NCBI GenBank assembly: GCA_050184225.1
Contig: JBFXAN010000097.1
Span: 1 to 23,290 of the forward strand
From: JBFXAN01 sp050184225
Lineage (GTDB): Bacteria > Chloroflexota > Dehalococcoidia > CAUJGQ01
Length of the DNA: 23,290 nt
Reading direction: 5' to 3'
The notes beneath the pieces were generated by a model. That model was not told the DNA's origin, did no database searches, and saw only the letters and a program-made list of their open reading frames with translations. A program made the translations under genes and the position numbers. This document shows, piece by piece, positions 14,770 through 21,827 of the stretch (within the stretch, counting starts at the first letter, position 1; every line of letters begins with the position of its first letter).

Positions 14770-15897
14770 CTAGAGGGACAACATCTCCGCGACCTTCTCG
14801 CGGTGGAAGTCGCCGTCGCCCCACATCAGCTCGCCCCGCTTCTGGCGGCGGAAGAAGAGCTGGATCTTGTAGTCCTTCGTGAAGCCGATACCGCCGTGGA
14901 TCTGTTGGCCGTGGGCGACGACGCGACGGGTGGCGTCCGAGACCCACGCCTTCGCCATCGACACCTGCATCTCCGCATCCGGCTCGTTCTCCGCGACCGA
15001 CCAGGCGGCGCGGTACATGATGAAGCGGGCGCCATCGACATCGGTGACCATGTCGGCGGCCTTGTGCTGGATCGCCTGGAAGGAGCCGATCGGGCGGCCG
15101 AACTGGACGCGCTCCTTGGCGTAGTTGACGGAGATCTCGAAGTCCATCTGCGCGAGGCCGACGAGATAGGCCGCTTCCATGCAGGTGGCCTGGAGCCCGA
15201 CCTTCTGCACCAGCGCCCAGCCCTGGCCCTCGGCGCCGAGCAGGTTGGCGGCGGGCACCTTGACGTTCTCGAACTTGACCTCGCACTGCTTGTCGGCGGC
15301 GATCGTCTTCAGTACCTGGGTGCTGATCCCCGGCGACTTCGCGTCCACGAGGAAGACGGAGATGCCCTGCTCGCCGGAGCCGCCGGTGCGGGCGACGACG
15401 ACCAGCAGGTCGGCGACGTGCGCGTCGGAGATGAACAGCTTCGTGCCGTTGAGCACGTAGTCGTTGCCCTGCTTCTCCGCCTTCAGCTCAACGCCTTCGG
15501 CGTCGAAGCGGGCGGAGGGCTCGGTCAGCGCGAGCGTGCCGATGATGTCGCCGGAGGCGATCTTCGGCAGCCACTCCTGCTTCTGCTCCTCGGAACCGCC
15601 ATCGATGATCGCGGTCGCGGCGATCATCGTCGGGATGAACGGACCGGGCACGAGCGCGCGGCCGAACTCTTCGAGCAGCACGATCAGGTCGAGGAAGCCG
15701 AAGCCGGCGCCGCCGTAGTTCTCGGGGATGATCAGGCCCTGCCAACCGAGGTCCGCGGTCTTCTTCCAGACCTCAGGGCTGTACCCTGTCTCGTCCTCTT
15801 CCATCTGGCGGACGTATGCCTCCGGGACTTCCTTCTCGAGGAAGTCGCGGGCCGAGTTCTTCAAGAGTTCCTGTTCTTCTGTTAAGCCGAGATCCAT
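14770..15897 (-). CDS. acyl-CoA dehydrogenase-like flavoprotein
   Basis: A 375-aa protein of the acyl-CoA dehydrogenase family: N-terminal helical domain (LTEEQELLKNSARDFLEKEV), LGWQGLIIPENYGGAGFGFL near 50-70, GTLALTEPSARFDAEGV (FAD-contacting strand), NGTKLFISDAHVADLLVVVA, YAKERVQFGRPIGSFQAIQH near 262-280, and HGQQIHGGIGFTKDYKIQLF near 330-348. FAD-binding features look intact. The C-terminal 'YEG' segment carrying the catalytic glutamate reads ELMWGDGDFHRE here, with Trp at the Glu position; the alternative position used by isovaleryl-CoA-type enzymes also appears not to be Glu. It may therefore be the non-catalytic subunit of a heteromeric enzyme. AAGGA lies 7 nt before the ATG. Confidence 0.88.
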   Translation of the reverse strand: MDLGLTEEQELLKNSARDFLEKEVPEAYVRQMEEDETGYSPEVWKKTADLGWQGLIIPENYGGAGFGFLDLIVLLEEFGRALVPGPFIPTMIAATAIIDGGSEEQKQEWLPKIASGDIIGTLALTEPSARFDAEGVELKAEKQGNDYVLNGTKLFISDAHVADLLVVVARTGGSGEQGISVFLVDAKSPGISTQVLKTIAADKQCEVKFENVKVPAANLLGAEGQGWALVQKVGLQATCMEAAYLVGLAQMDFEISVNYAKERVQFGRPIGSFQAIQHKAADMVTDVDGARFIMYRAAWSVAENEPDAEMQVSMAKAWVSDATRRVVAHGQQIHGGIGFTKDYKIQLFFRRQKRGELMWGDGDFHREKVAEMLSL

Positions 15898-15949
15898 TCG
15901 TGAGTCCTTTCTCAGCGATCGTCCAAATCGATCCAGGGTCAGCGCCCGA

Positions 15950-15978
15950 ATACTACACGGCGACTATCTTAGCCGCAA
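15950..15978 (-). promoter_or_regulatory. candidate promoter for the acyl-CoA dehydrogenase-like gene
   Basis: On the minus strand TTGCGG (15973-15978) and TAGTAT (15950-15955) are 17 nt apart, the -10 box 52 nt before the ATG at 15897. The match to consensus is moderate. It lies between the gene and the repeat at 15994-16085. Confidence 0.4.
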
Positions 15979-15993
15979 ACGGGAAACGTTTTC

Positions 15994-16085
15994 GGGGCAG
16001 TGGGCAATGGGCAGTCGGCAGTGGTGATACTGAATGACGTGTGCCGGCTGGACCCCACTGCCGACTGCCCATTGCCCACTGCCCC
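15994..16085. repeat. 31-bp perfect inverted repeat, GGGCAGT/GGGCAAT heptamer type, copy 2
   Basis: Arms 15994-16024 and 16055-16085 are exact complements (31 of 31), loop 30 nt. The arms are tandem 7-mers (GGGCAGT, GGGCAAT, CGGCAGT), the same family as 14672-14767. The right arm ends 3 nt before the FHA gene's stop codon at 16089, so it may act as that gene's 3' hairpin. Confidence 0.9.
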
Positions 16086-16088
16086 GCC

Positions 16089-16739
16089 TCACTCCGTGAG
16101 GCGATACCCGACCCACGGGACGGTCTGGACATAGCGGGGTTTCTCGGGGTTCGGTTCCAGTTTTTCTTTGAGGCGGTGGACGAGACGGTGGAGCATGTTG
16201 GGGTCCCAGTTGCCCGATCCCCAGATCGAATCGCCCAGTTCCTGCCGCTGGCAGACGCGCTCGCGATTGGTATAGAGATAGGACAGCAGCTCGAATTCCT
16301 GTGCGGAGAGCCGCCGCTCGTGTTTGGCCTCGCCGACGTAGACCTCATAGGCCTGCACATCTACGCGCAACAGGTCCGGCGGTGGTGGTGGTTGCGGCCG
16401 TTGTGCGGTCAGCGTGCGGGTGGAGCCGTCGGTGAGGTCTTCGGCGAGGCATTCCAGCGTGACATCGCCGATGCGGACGATGTCGCCCGGTGCGATCGGC
16501 ATCGTGCCTTCGACGCGTTCGCCGTTGAGGCTCGTGCCGTTCGAACTGCCCAGGTCGACGAGCACTGTGCGGTCGTCGCTCTGCTCGATCCGGGCATGTT
16601 TGCGGGATACATAGAGTGAGTCGATGCGGATCGTGGACGCCGGTTCTCGGCCGATAGTAATAATGGACTGATCAACCGAAACCGCACGCTCGGCGCCGGT
16701 GGTATCTCTGATCAGTATCGTGCGGATCGAACTCGTCAC
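16089..16739 (-). CDS. FHA domain fused to OmpR-type winged-helix DNA-binding domain
   Basis: A 216-aa two-domain regulator. Residues 10-95 form an FHA domain with the phosphothreonine-binding residues G30-R31 (TIGREPAST), S45-x-x-H48 (YVSRKHARI) and N67-G68 (LGSSNGTSLNG). A linker rich in Pro (PQPPPPP, 115-121) leads to a C-terminal winged helix (122-216) with RLSAQEFELLSYLY, an IWG turn, LHRLVHRLKEKLEPNP and YVQTVPWVGYRL, as in OmpR/PhoB output domains. It probably binds DNA in a manner controlled by Ser/Thr phosphorylation. The divergent neighbour is a PP2C phosphatase; no kinase is seen. Start is a GTG at 16739 with no clear ribosome-binding site. Confidence 0.9.
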   Translation of the reverse strand: MTSSIRTILIRDTTGAERAVSVDQSIITIGREPASTIRIDSLYVSRKHARIEQSDDRTVLVDLGSSNGTSLNGERVEGTMPIAPGDIVRIGDVTLECLAEDLTDGSTRTLTAQRPQPPPPPDLLRVDVQAYEVYVGEAKHERRLSAQEFELLSYLYTNRERVCQRQELGDSIWGSGNWDPNMLHRLVHRLKEKLEPNPEKPRYVQTVPWVGYRLTE

Positions 16740-16771
16740 CGCGGTGTTTCCCCACTGCGCCGGATGCGACG

Positions 16772-16800
16772 AGCGTAGCCAATCGCTTCTGGGGGGTCAA
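16772..16800 (-). promoter_or_regulatory. candidate promoter for the FHA regulator
   Basis: On the minus strand TTGACC (16795-16800) and TACGCT (16772-16777) are 17 nt apart; the -10 box is 33 nt before the GTG start. It lies in the 206-bp divergent region shared with the PP2C gene, for which I found no convincing promoter. Confidence 0.4.
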
Positions 16801-16945
16801 TCTATGCCGGTGATCACACGGCCGGCGACGTGACTTCGGGAAGACGCTTGACCGGGGCGCGGCTTCGGGCCACGATTCCTGTACGCTGTGAGTCACGACC
16901 CGGTGCATCGATCGCGTCTCGATACGTGGAGTTGGTCGTGCAGTG

Positions 16946-17734
16946 ATGGAATTGCAACTGGATGCGCATCTGATAACCGACGTCGGCATGGGTCGGGAGC
17001 GAAATGAGGATCGATGCGGCGCCTTTTCGCCGGAAGATCCGCAGACCCGCGCCGAACGTGGCCGCCTCTACGTCGTTGCCGACGGGATGGGCGGTTACGT
17101 CGGCGGCGACATCGCCGCCGAGTTGATCATGGATGCGCTGCCCTCCGCCTACTTCCACGGCCGGTGGGCGGGCGCGACCGACACGCTCCGCAGCGCCTTC
17201 ATCGCGACGAACGCCGCGATCGAACAGAAGGCGACGGCCGAGCCGGAAAATCAGGGCATGGGCGCGGCCGCCGTCGCGGCGGTGATCTTCAGCGACCATC
17301 TGGTGTTGGCGCATCTGGGCGACTGTCGTGCCTACATGATTCGGGCGGGCCAGGGCCTCCGTCTCACCATTGACCATTCGTGGGTGCAGGAACGGATCAA
17401 CGCCGGCTGGCTTACCGACGATGAGGCGCGGGTCCACGCGTATCGCAATGTCCTCACGCGGGCGCTGGGCGCCGAGACGGATGCCGACCCGACCGTGAGT
17501 CAGGTCGAGTTCCATCCCGACGACGCGCTGATTCTCTGCTCGGACGGTCTGTGGGGCGTGATCGACGACGATGAGATCGCTCAGATCGCCATGCAGCATG
17601 CGAACGCAAAGGATGCCGCGCGTGCGATGGTGGATCTGGCGTTGGAACGGGGCGGCGCCGACAACATTTCGGTGATCGTCGTGCGGGCCGTCGGTATGGC
17701 GAACGAGGATGGTCAAATCGACGGCACGCTGTAG
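16946..17734 (+). CDS. PP2C-family Ser/Thr protein phosphatase
   Basis: A 262-aa PP2C/PppA-type phosphatase, catalytic domain only. Metal-binding and catalytic motifs: RNEDR (19-23), VVADGMGG (44-51), AHLGDCRAYMIR, TIDHSWV, LTRALGAE, ILCSDGLWGVI and GGADNISVIVV. The usual 'MGTT' segment reads MGAAAVAAV, a mild variant. It would remove phosphate from Ser/Thr of cytoplasmic proteins, likely including partners of the divergently transcribed FHA regulator. A GTG directly precedes the ATG at 16946; only GGAG at 14 nt is visible, so the start is uncertain by a codon. A palindromic repeat follows the stop. Confidence 0.93.
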   Translation: MELQLDAHLITDVGMGRERNEDRCGAFSPEDPQTRAERGRLYVVADGMGGYVGGDIAAELIMDALPSAYFHGRWAGATDTLRSAFIATNAAIEQKATAEPENQGMGAAAVAAVIFSDHLVLAHLGDCRAYMIRAGQGLRLTIDHSWVQERINAGWLTDDEARVHAYRNVLTRALGAETDADPTVSQVEFHPDDALILCSDGLWGVIDDDEIAQIAMQHANAKDAARAMVDLALERGGADNISVIVVRAVGMANEDGQIDGTL

Positions 17735-17741
17735 AGAAAGT

Positions 17742-17804
17742 CACCACCAAGGCGCCACGACACCAAGCATTATGAGGTCTTGGTGTCGTGGCGCTTTGGT
17801 GGTG
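17742..17804. repeat. 26-bp inverted repeat, CACCAAGGCGCCACGACACC type, copy 2
   Basis: Arms 17742-17767 and 17779-17804 pair 25 of 26, loop 11 nt. It is 7 nt after the PP2C stop and 20 nt before the stop of the opposing gene at 17825, so it probably serves as their shared terminator. The CACCAAG unit is shared with the degenerate element at 8429-8487. Confidence 0.88.
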
Positions 17805-17824
17805 GCGAGGAGTGACACAGCTGG

Positions 17825-18172
17825 CTACGCGGTGTTGCCATCTCCAATGAAGCGGGCGCGCAATTGCCAGAGCTGGAGCGCGTGTTCGAGGCCATGCTCG
17901 ACATAATGTTCGATGCCGTGGCGCTCCAATTCCATGTACTTCCGGTCGTGCTCGGCAACATGCTCGGCGACTTCAGCCATCGACCACTCCTCCGCGCTGG
18001 GCGCTTCGATGAGTTGGACCTCGGTGACCTCGGCCATCCCAGCGTTGAACGCCTCATACACGCTCCGAAACCCATGGCGAACGGCATCGCCGGGCTTGCT
18101 CCACTCGATTAAGGCGACATGGGCTTGTTCGATGTCGGTGAGGAGGCGTTGTCCGCGAGGGCTGAGGTACAT
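17825..18172 (-). CDS. small DinB-like protein
   Basis: A 115-aa, mainly helical protein. The stretch APSAEEWSMAEVAEHVAEHD (57-76) is the signature of DinB/YfiT-type four-helix proteins, which usually are about 150-170 aa and bind a metal via three histidines. Here His at 71 and 75 (AEHVAEHD) and later H85/H89/H93 in ERHGIEHYVEHGLEH are present, but the usual fourth helix is lacking or short, so this may be a shortened or divergent member. Members have been linked to thiol-dependent transferases; role here unknown. GGAG lies 8 nt before the ATG. Confidence 0.65.
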   Translation of the reverse strand: MYLSPRGQRLLTDIEQAHVALIEWSKPGDAVRHGFRSVYEAFNAGMAEVTEVQLIEAPSAEEWSMAEVAEHVAEHDRKYMELERHGIEHYVEHGLEHALQLWQLRARFIGDGNTA

Positions 18173-18335
18173 GGCGTGTGCTCCAGGAAACGGGCATCCG
18201 GCGACTGCATCGACCAGACTCTCGCATCGTAGCCCACGGTTGAGCCAGCCGGCAAAGCAGGATCGCGCGGGTCGCTGGACGTAAGCCGCCGGTTCATCAA
18301 CAGTAGCGGAGAAGCCCGCGATGGAGGAGGCTCAG

Positions 18336-18812
18336 ATGGTTGACGTCGGCGATGTCGCTCCCGACTTTGCGCTCCCCAGCACCGACGGAAGTGTCATCTC
18401 GCTGGCACAGTTCCGTGGCGTGCAACCCGTCGTCCTCTACTGGTATCCAAAGGACGACACGCCGGGTTGCACAACGGAAGCGTGCAGCTTTCGAGATAAT
18501 CTCGCCGCGCTCCAGGGGAAAGGTGTGGCTGTGCTCGGCGCAAGTGCGGACAGCGTGAAGTCGCATCAAAAGTTCGCGTCGAAGTTCTCGCTCAACTTCC
18601 CGCTGCTCGCCGACGAGGGCGCCGTCGTCGCGCAGCAATACGGCGTCTGGGTCGAGAAATCGATGTACGGCCGCACCTACATGGGTATCGAGCGGACGAC
18701 GTTCCTGATCGACCGGGACGGGAAGGTCGCGGCGGTGTGGCGCAAGGTCAAGCCGAATACACACGTCGGCGAGATCCTGGTAGCGCTTGAAACCGGGGCG
18801 CCCACGGGGTGA
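18336..18812 (+). CDS. bcp: PrxQ/BCP-type thioredoxin-dependent peroxiredoxin
   Basis: A 158-aa peroxiredoxin: GDVAPDFALPSTDGSVISLA, then YWYPKDDTPGCTTEACSFRD with the peroxidatic C45 and a second cysteine C50 five residues later, the PrxQ/BCP arrangement for an intramolecular disulfide. FPLLADEGAVVAQQYGVW and ERTTFLIDRDGKVAAVW complete the fold. It reduces peroxides using thioredoxin in the cytoplasm. Start at 18336 is set by GGAGGAGG about 5 nt upstream; an ATG at 18321 lies before that site. Only 4 nt separate it from the enoyl-CoA hydratase gene, so they are probably co-transcribed. Confidence 0.94.
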   Translation: MVDVGDVAPDFALPSTDGSVISLAQFRGVQPVVLYWYPKDDTPGCTTEACSFRDNLAALQGKGVAVLGASADSVKSHQKFASKFSLNFPLLADEGAVVAQQYGVWVEKSMYGRTYMGIERTTFLIDRDGKVAAVWRKVKPNTHVGEILVALETGAPTG

Positions 18813-18816
18813 GGAC

Positions 18817-19608
18817 ATGAGTGAGATCATCTACGAAAAGCGCGACCGGCTGGCCTACATCACACTGAACCGGCCCGAGGCGATGAACGCCTTGAACACG
18901 CCGCTCCGGCGACAGCTCCACGATGCGCTACGCGACTTCGATCAGGATGACCATGCCTGGGTCGCGATCATCACGGGCGCCGGGTCGCGCGCCTTTTCGG
19001 CGGGTGCGGACCTGAAGGAGATGAGTCAGCGGAAGCAGGCGGAACTGACCGCTGACTACCACGATCCGTTCTGGGGACCACAGGCGCCGAGCCTGAACCG
19101 CGGCATGCAGATCTGGAAGCCGGTGATCGCGGCAATCAATGGCTACTGTCTTGCCGGTGGACTCGAACTGGCGCTGGCCTGTGACATCCGGATCGCCGCC
19201 GAGCACGCCGAGTTCGCTCTCAAGGAAGTGCAGCGCGGCATCATCCCCGGCGGTGGCGGCACCCAACGCCTCCCCCGCGCCATTCCGGTGAATATCGCGC
19301 TGGAGATGATGTTCACCGGCGATCACATTACCGCCGCCGAAGCCTACCGGCTCGGACTGGTGAACGCCGTCGTTCCCGCCGATCAGGTGATATCCAGGGC
19401 CGAGGATCTTGCCCGCCGCATCTGCGCGAATGCGCCGCTCTCGGTCCGCGCGATCAAGGAGTCCGCCTACCGCGGGCTTGATACATCGCTGGAAGAAGGG
19501 CTTCGGATCGAGGCGCTGCTCGCGAAGGCGATCGGATACACCGACGACTCGCGCGAGGGACCGAAGGCGTTCGCGGAGAAGCGAGCGGCGGAGTTTCGGG
19601 GGCGGTGA
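18817..19608 (+). CDS. enoyl-CoA hydratase/isomerase (crotonase) family
   Basis: A 263-aa crotonase-family enzyme: RLAYITLNRPEAMNALNTPL at the start, AFSAGADLKEM (oxyanion-hole strand, near 65), AINGYCLAGGLELALACDI with the first catalytic Glu, and ALKEVQRGIIPGGGGTQRLP with the second. Both glutamates used for hydration of trans-2-enoyl-CoA are present, so it is likely a true enoyl-CoA hydratase, probably in fatty acid or related beta-oxidation. It follows the peroxiredoxin by 4 nt. GGGG lies 7 nt and GAGG 2 nt before the ATG. No other beta-oxidation gene is adjacent, though an acyl-CoA dehydrogenase-like gene lies 3 kb away. Confidence 0.93.
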   Translation: MSEIIYEKRDRLAYITLNRPEAMNALNTPLRRQLHDALRDFDQDDHAWVAIITGAGSRAFSAGADLKEMSQRKQAELTADYHDPFWGPQAPSLNRGMQIWKPVIAAINGYCLAGGLELALACDIRIAAEHAEFALKEVQRGIIPGGGGTQRLPRAIPVNIALEMMFTGDHITAAEAYRLGLVNAVVPADQVISRAEDLARRICANAPLSVRAIKESAYRGLDTSLEEGLRIEALLAKAIGYTDDSREGPKAFAEKRAAEFRGR

Positions 19609-19615
19609 GGAGAAC

Positions 19616-19783
19616 GGCCCTCACCCCCGACCCCTCTCCCGCCGAGCGGGAGAGGGGAGCCTGACTCAACCGTGACCGCCAACACGCACTCTGGTGCAGT
19701 TTGACCGATCGACGAGCTGGTGCCCATGGTCATTGTGTGCTCCCCTCTCCCGCTCGGCGGGAGAGGGGCCGGGGGTGAGGGCC
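19616..19783. repeat. 168-bp REPIN-like palindromic element, CCCTCACCCCCGACCCCTCT type, copy 2
   Basis: Left arm 19616-19664 and right arm 19740-19783 are inverted copies flanking a 75-nt centre unrelated to that of copy 1. Each arm forms its own hairpin. It lies between the convergent hydratase (stop 19608) and CsbD-like (stop 19795) genes. Confidence 0.88.
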
Positions 19784-19794
19784 GGAACTGGCCC

Positions 19795-20223
19795 CTATTG
19801 GGCCGGAAAGCTCGGCATCGGTGTTTCCTCGGCGATGATTGCTTCCAGCCGGTCGCGAACCTCATCGCGCGGCTGCTCGGCTTTTTCGGCGATCAGGCCG
19901 GCGAGTTTGTCGAGGTCGCCCTCGGCCGGTCGGATGTCGTCGAGGGTGAGCGCCGGCCAGACTTCGTGAATACGATTCCAGCTGGTTTCGACGCGAGCCG
20001 CCATCGACAGTTCTTCGGCGGCGACATTCTTCTCCGTCTGGACCGGCGACCAGCGCTGCTCCGGCGCAGTGGCGTCGCGGTCGCCGAAGGCGTCGCCTTC
20101 TCCGGCAGCATTGATCCAGTCATCGTCGTCGTGCGATCCGCTTGTTCGTCGCAGAACGATGACCGAGGCGATACCTCCGGCAATCAGGCCTCCGAGCAGC
20201 CATGTCTTCTTGGTGAGTCGCAT
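19795..20223 (-). CDS. membrane-anchored protein with CsbD-like C-terminal segment
   Basis: A 142-aa protein with one N-terminal membrane helix (TWLLGGLIAGGIASVIVL, 7-24), an acidic, Asp-rich linker (30-70) and a C-terminal segment (82-130) reading WNRIHEVWPALTLDDIRPAE then GDLDKLAGLIAEKAEQPRDE. That resembles the YjbJ/CsbD pattern (W...ALTxDD...EGDxDKLxGxIxEK), here attached to a membrane anchor rather than free. CsbD-like proteins are stress-induced and of unclear function. AAGGAGG lies 6 nt before the ATG. The match is by eye; a plain hypothetical membrane protein is the alternative. Confidence 0.72.
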   Translation of the reverse strand: MRLTKKTWLLGGLIAGGIASVIVLRRTSGSHDDDDWINAAGEGDAFGDRDATAPEQRWSPVQTEKNVAAEELSMAARVETSWNRIHEVWPALTLDDIRPAEGDLDKLAGLIAEKAEQPRDEVRDRLEAIIAEETPMPSFPAQ

Positions 20224-20299
20224 TGGTGTCCTCCTTGGGGGTCAGGGTGCACACGTCTGCGAGCATACTACGACAATCGATCGGTGCGGGGCCGCATTT

Positions 20300-21784
20300 T
20301 CACGCATGCACCGTGCGGCGTTTCGGCAACGGTTGGCGATCCGGAAATCCGGCCGGCTCAGCGGAGCCGCGCGCTGCATCAAGCGCATCGCGCAGGGCTT
20401 CGATTCCGGCGGCAAGCCGATCGAGGGGTATGCGGCTGAACCAGAGGATCAGCCGGGTTCCGCTGGAATCGCTGAGGAGGCAGTCGGATGCATCGGTGAC
20501 GGCGACGCCGCGACGCCGCGCCTCGGCGAAGACGACACGCCCCGGCAAATCCGGCGCTTCGACGTAGAGATGCAGTCCACCGGTGACCGGCCAGATGCGG
20601 ACGCCGGGTCCGAGTCCGCCGGCCAGCGCGGCAAGCAGATGGGCGCGACGGCGGCGATAGAAGCGGAGCGCGCGCCGGAGGTGACGCTCGATCTCGCCGC
20701 TCTCGAACATGTCCGCCAGCGCTTCTTGCATCAGCGGCGTGGTCGCCTGATCCAGCGTGCGCTTTGCCTCCACCGCTGCCGGAACCAGCGCCGGCGGCAC
20801 GATGATGCATCCCGTCCGCAGAGCCGGGTGCAACAGCTTGCTCACACTGCCCACGTACAGGCAGCGGCCGGCGCGGTCGAGCCCTTGCAGGCAGGGAAGT
20901 GGTGGTCCCGCATAGCGAAACTCGCTGTCGTAGTCATCTTCCAGCAGCCAGACATCGTTGCGCTCGGCCCAGTCCAGCAGCGCCAACCGGCGCTCCGGTG
21001 TCAACACGGCGCCGGTCGGATACTGGTGCGATGGCGTTACATACAGCATCCGAATGTCTTCCGACGGCAGCGCGTCCACGATCAGGCCGTCGCGGTCGAC
21101 CGGCACCGCCGACAGGCGCGCGCCAAGGGCGGTGAAGACGGCGCGTGCTCGGGGATACCCTGGTTCCTCAATGCAGGCGCGGTCGCCCGGGTCCATGAGC
21201 AACCGTGAGGCGAGGTCGATGCCTTGCTGTGATCCGCTGACGACGATCACCTGCTCCGGGTCGGCGCGGAGCCCGCGGGTTCGGCCGAGGTGATGCACCA
21301 GCGCCCGCCGCAGCCGGAGACTGCCCGCCGGATCGCCAGCACCCACGCCTGAGGTGATTTGCTCCGCCGCACGCCGCAGTGCCCGCGCCAGCGCCGTGTC
21401 CGGAAATCCTTCCTCGGAAAGTCCCGAACGGAAGTCGAAACGGATGAGCGGCTCTTGATCGTCGACCGGCTCTTGAACGGGCAATCGTTGCGCCCACGCC
21501 GAAAGCCGCACCGGCCGCACGGGCCGCGCCATCTGGCGGGGAGGTGGTGTGATCGCGACGAACGTACCAGCGCCGACGCGGGCCTCGCAGTATCCCTCGC
21601 TCACAAGTTCTTCGTAGGCAGCGACGACGGTGCCCCGCGCGATCCTGAGTTGCGCTGCCAGCAGGCGACTGGAGGGCAGCCGCGTACCGCTCACCAGCCG
21701 CCCGGAGAGGATCGCCTCGCGTAGCGCTCCTACCAGCATGCGGCCACGCGGTCCGCTTCCGGAGAGGTTGAGTGCGAGGTCCAT
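20300..21784 (-). CDS. MocR/PdxR-type GntR regulator with aminotransferase domain
   Basis: A 494-aa MocR-family regulator. Residues 14-77 are a GntR winged helix (REAILSGRLVSGTRLPSSR, LRIARGTVVAAYEELVSEGY). The rest is a fold-type I aminotransferase domain with VVSGSQQGIDLASRLL, EPGYPRARAVF, TPSHQYPTGAVL, LLEDDYDSEFRYAG and the PLP lysine K316 in GSVSKLLHPALRTG; a C-terminal Arg lies in RLILWFSRIP. These proteins sense PLP or a related ligand and control nearby genes, usually a divergent one. Here the divergent gene is a flavin-binding PNPOx-like protein, and an inverted repeat lies in the 85-bp gap. AAAGG lies 7 nt before the ATG. Confidence 0.93.
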   Translation of the reverse strand: MDLALNLSGSGPRGRMLVGALREAILSGRLVSGTRLPSSRLLAAQLRIARGTVVAAYEELVSEGYCEARVGAGTFVAITPPPRQMARPVRPVRLSAWAQRLPVQEPVDDQEPLIRFDFRSGLSEEGFPDTALARALRRAAEQITSGVGAGDPAGSLRLRRALVHHLGRTRGLRADPEQVIVVSGSQQGIDLASRLLMDPGDRACIEEPGYPRARAVFTALGARLSAVPVDRDGLIVDALPSEDIRMLYVTPSHQYPTGAVLTPERRLALLDWAERNDVWLLEDDYDSEFRYAGPPLPCLQGLDRAGRCLYVGSVSKLLHPALRTGCIIVPPALVPAAVEAKRTLDQATTPLMQEALADMFESGEIERHLRRALRFYRRRRAHLLAALAGGLGPGVRIWPVTGGLHLYVEAPDLPGRVVFAEARRRGVAVTDASDCLLSDSSGTRLILWFSRIPLDRLAAGIEALRDALDAARGSAEPAGFPDRQPLPKRRTVHA

Positions 21785-21827
21785 TGGACTACCTTTTGTC
21801 TCTCGAATTGGGCCTGATGATAGTCCA
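21785..21827. promoter_or_regulatory. candidate MocR operator, inverted repeat TGGACTA/TAGTCCA
   Basis: TGGACTA at 21785-21791 and TAGTCCA at 21821-21827 are perfect complements, 36 nt centre to centre. One arm abuts the MocR start codon, the other overlaps the -10 box of the divergent gene. Wide spacing between half-sites fits a dimeric or bent-DNA MocR mode, but binding is inference. Confidence 0.45.
21796..21824 (+). promoter_or_regulatory. candidate promoter for the PNPOx-like gene
   Basis: TTGTCT (21796-21801) and GATAGT (21819-21824) are 17 nt apart, each a 4-of-6 consensus match. It lies within the palindrome and leaves a 45-nt leader to the GTG at 21870. Confidence 0.4.

Noticed and set aside
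14752..15885. 377-codon plus-strand open frame
   Set aside because: Antisense to the acyl-CoA dehydrogenase-like gene.
14147..16085. Clustered repeats considered as a CRISPR array
   Set aside because: Repeats are inverted pairs or short tandem heptamers of different families, without regular unique spacers and without cas genes.
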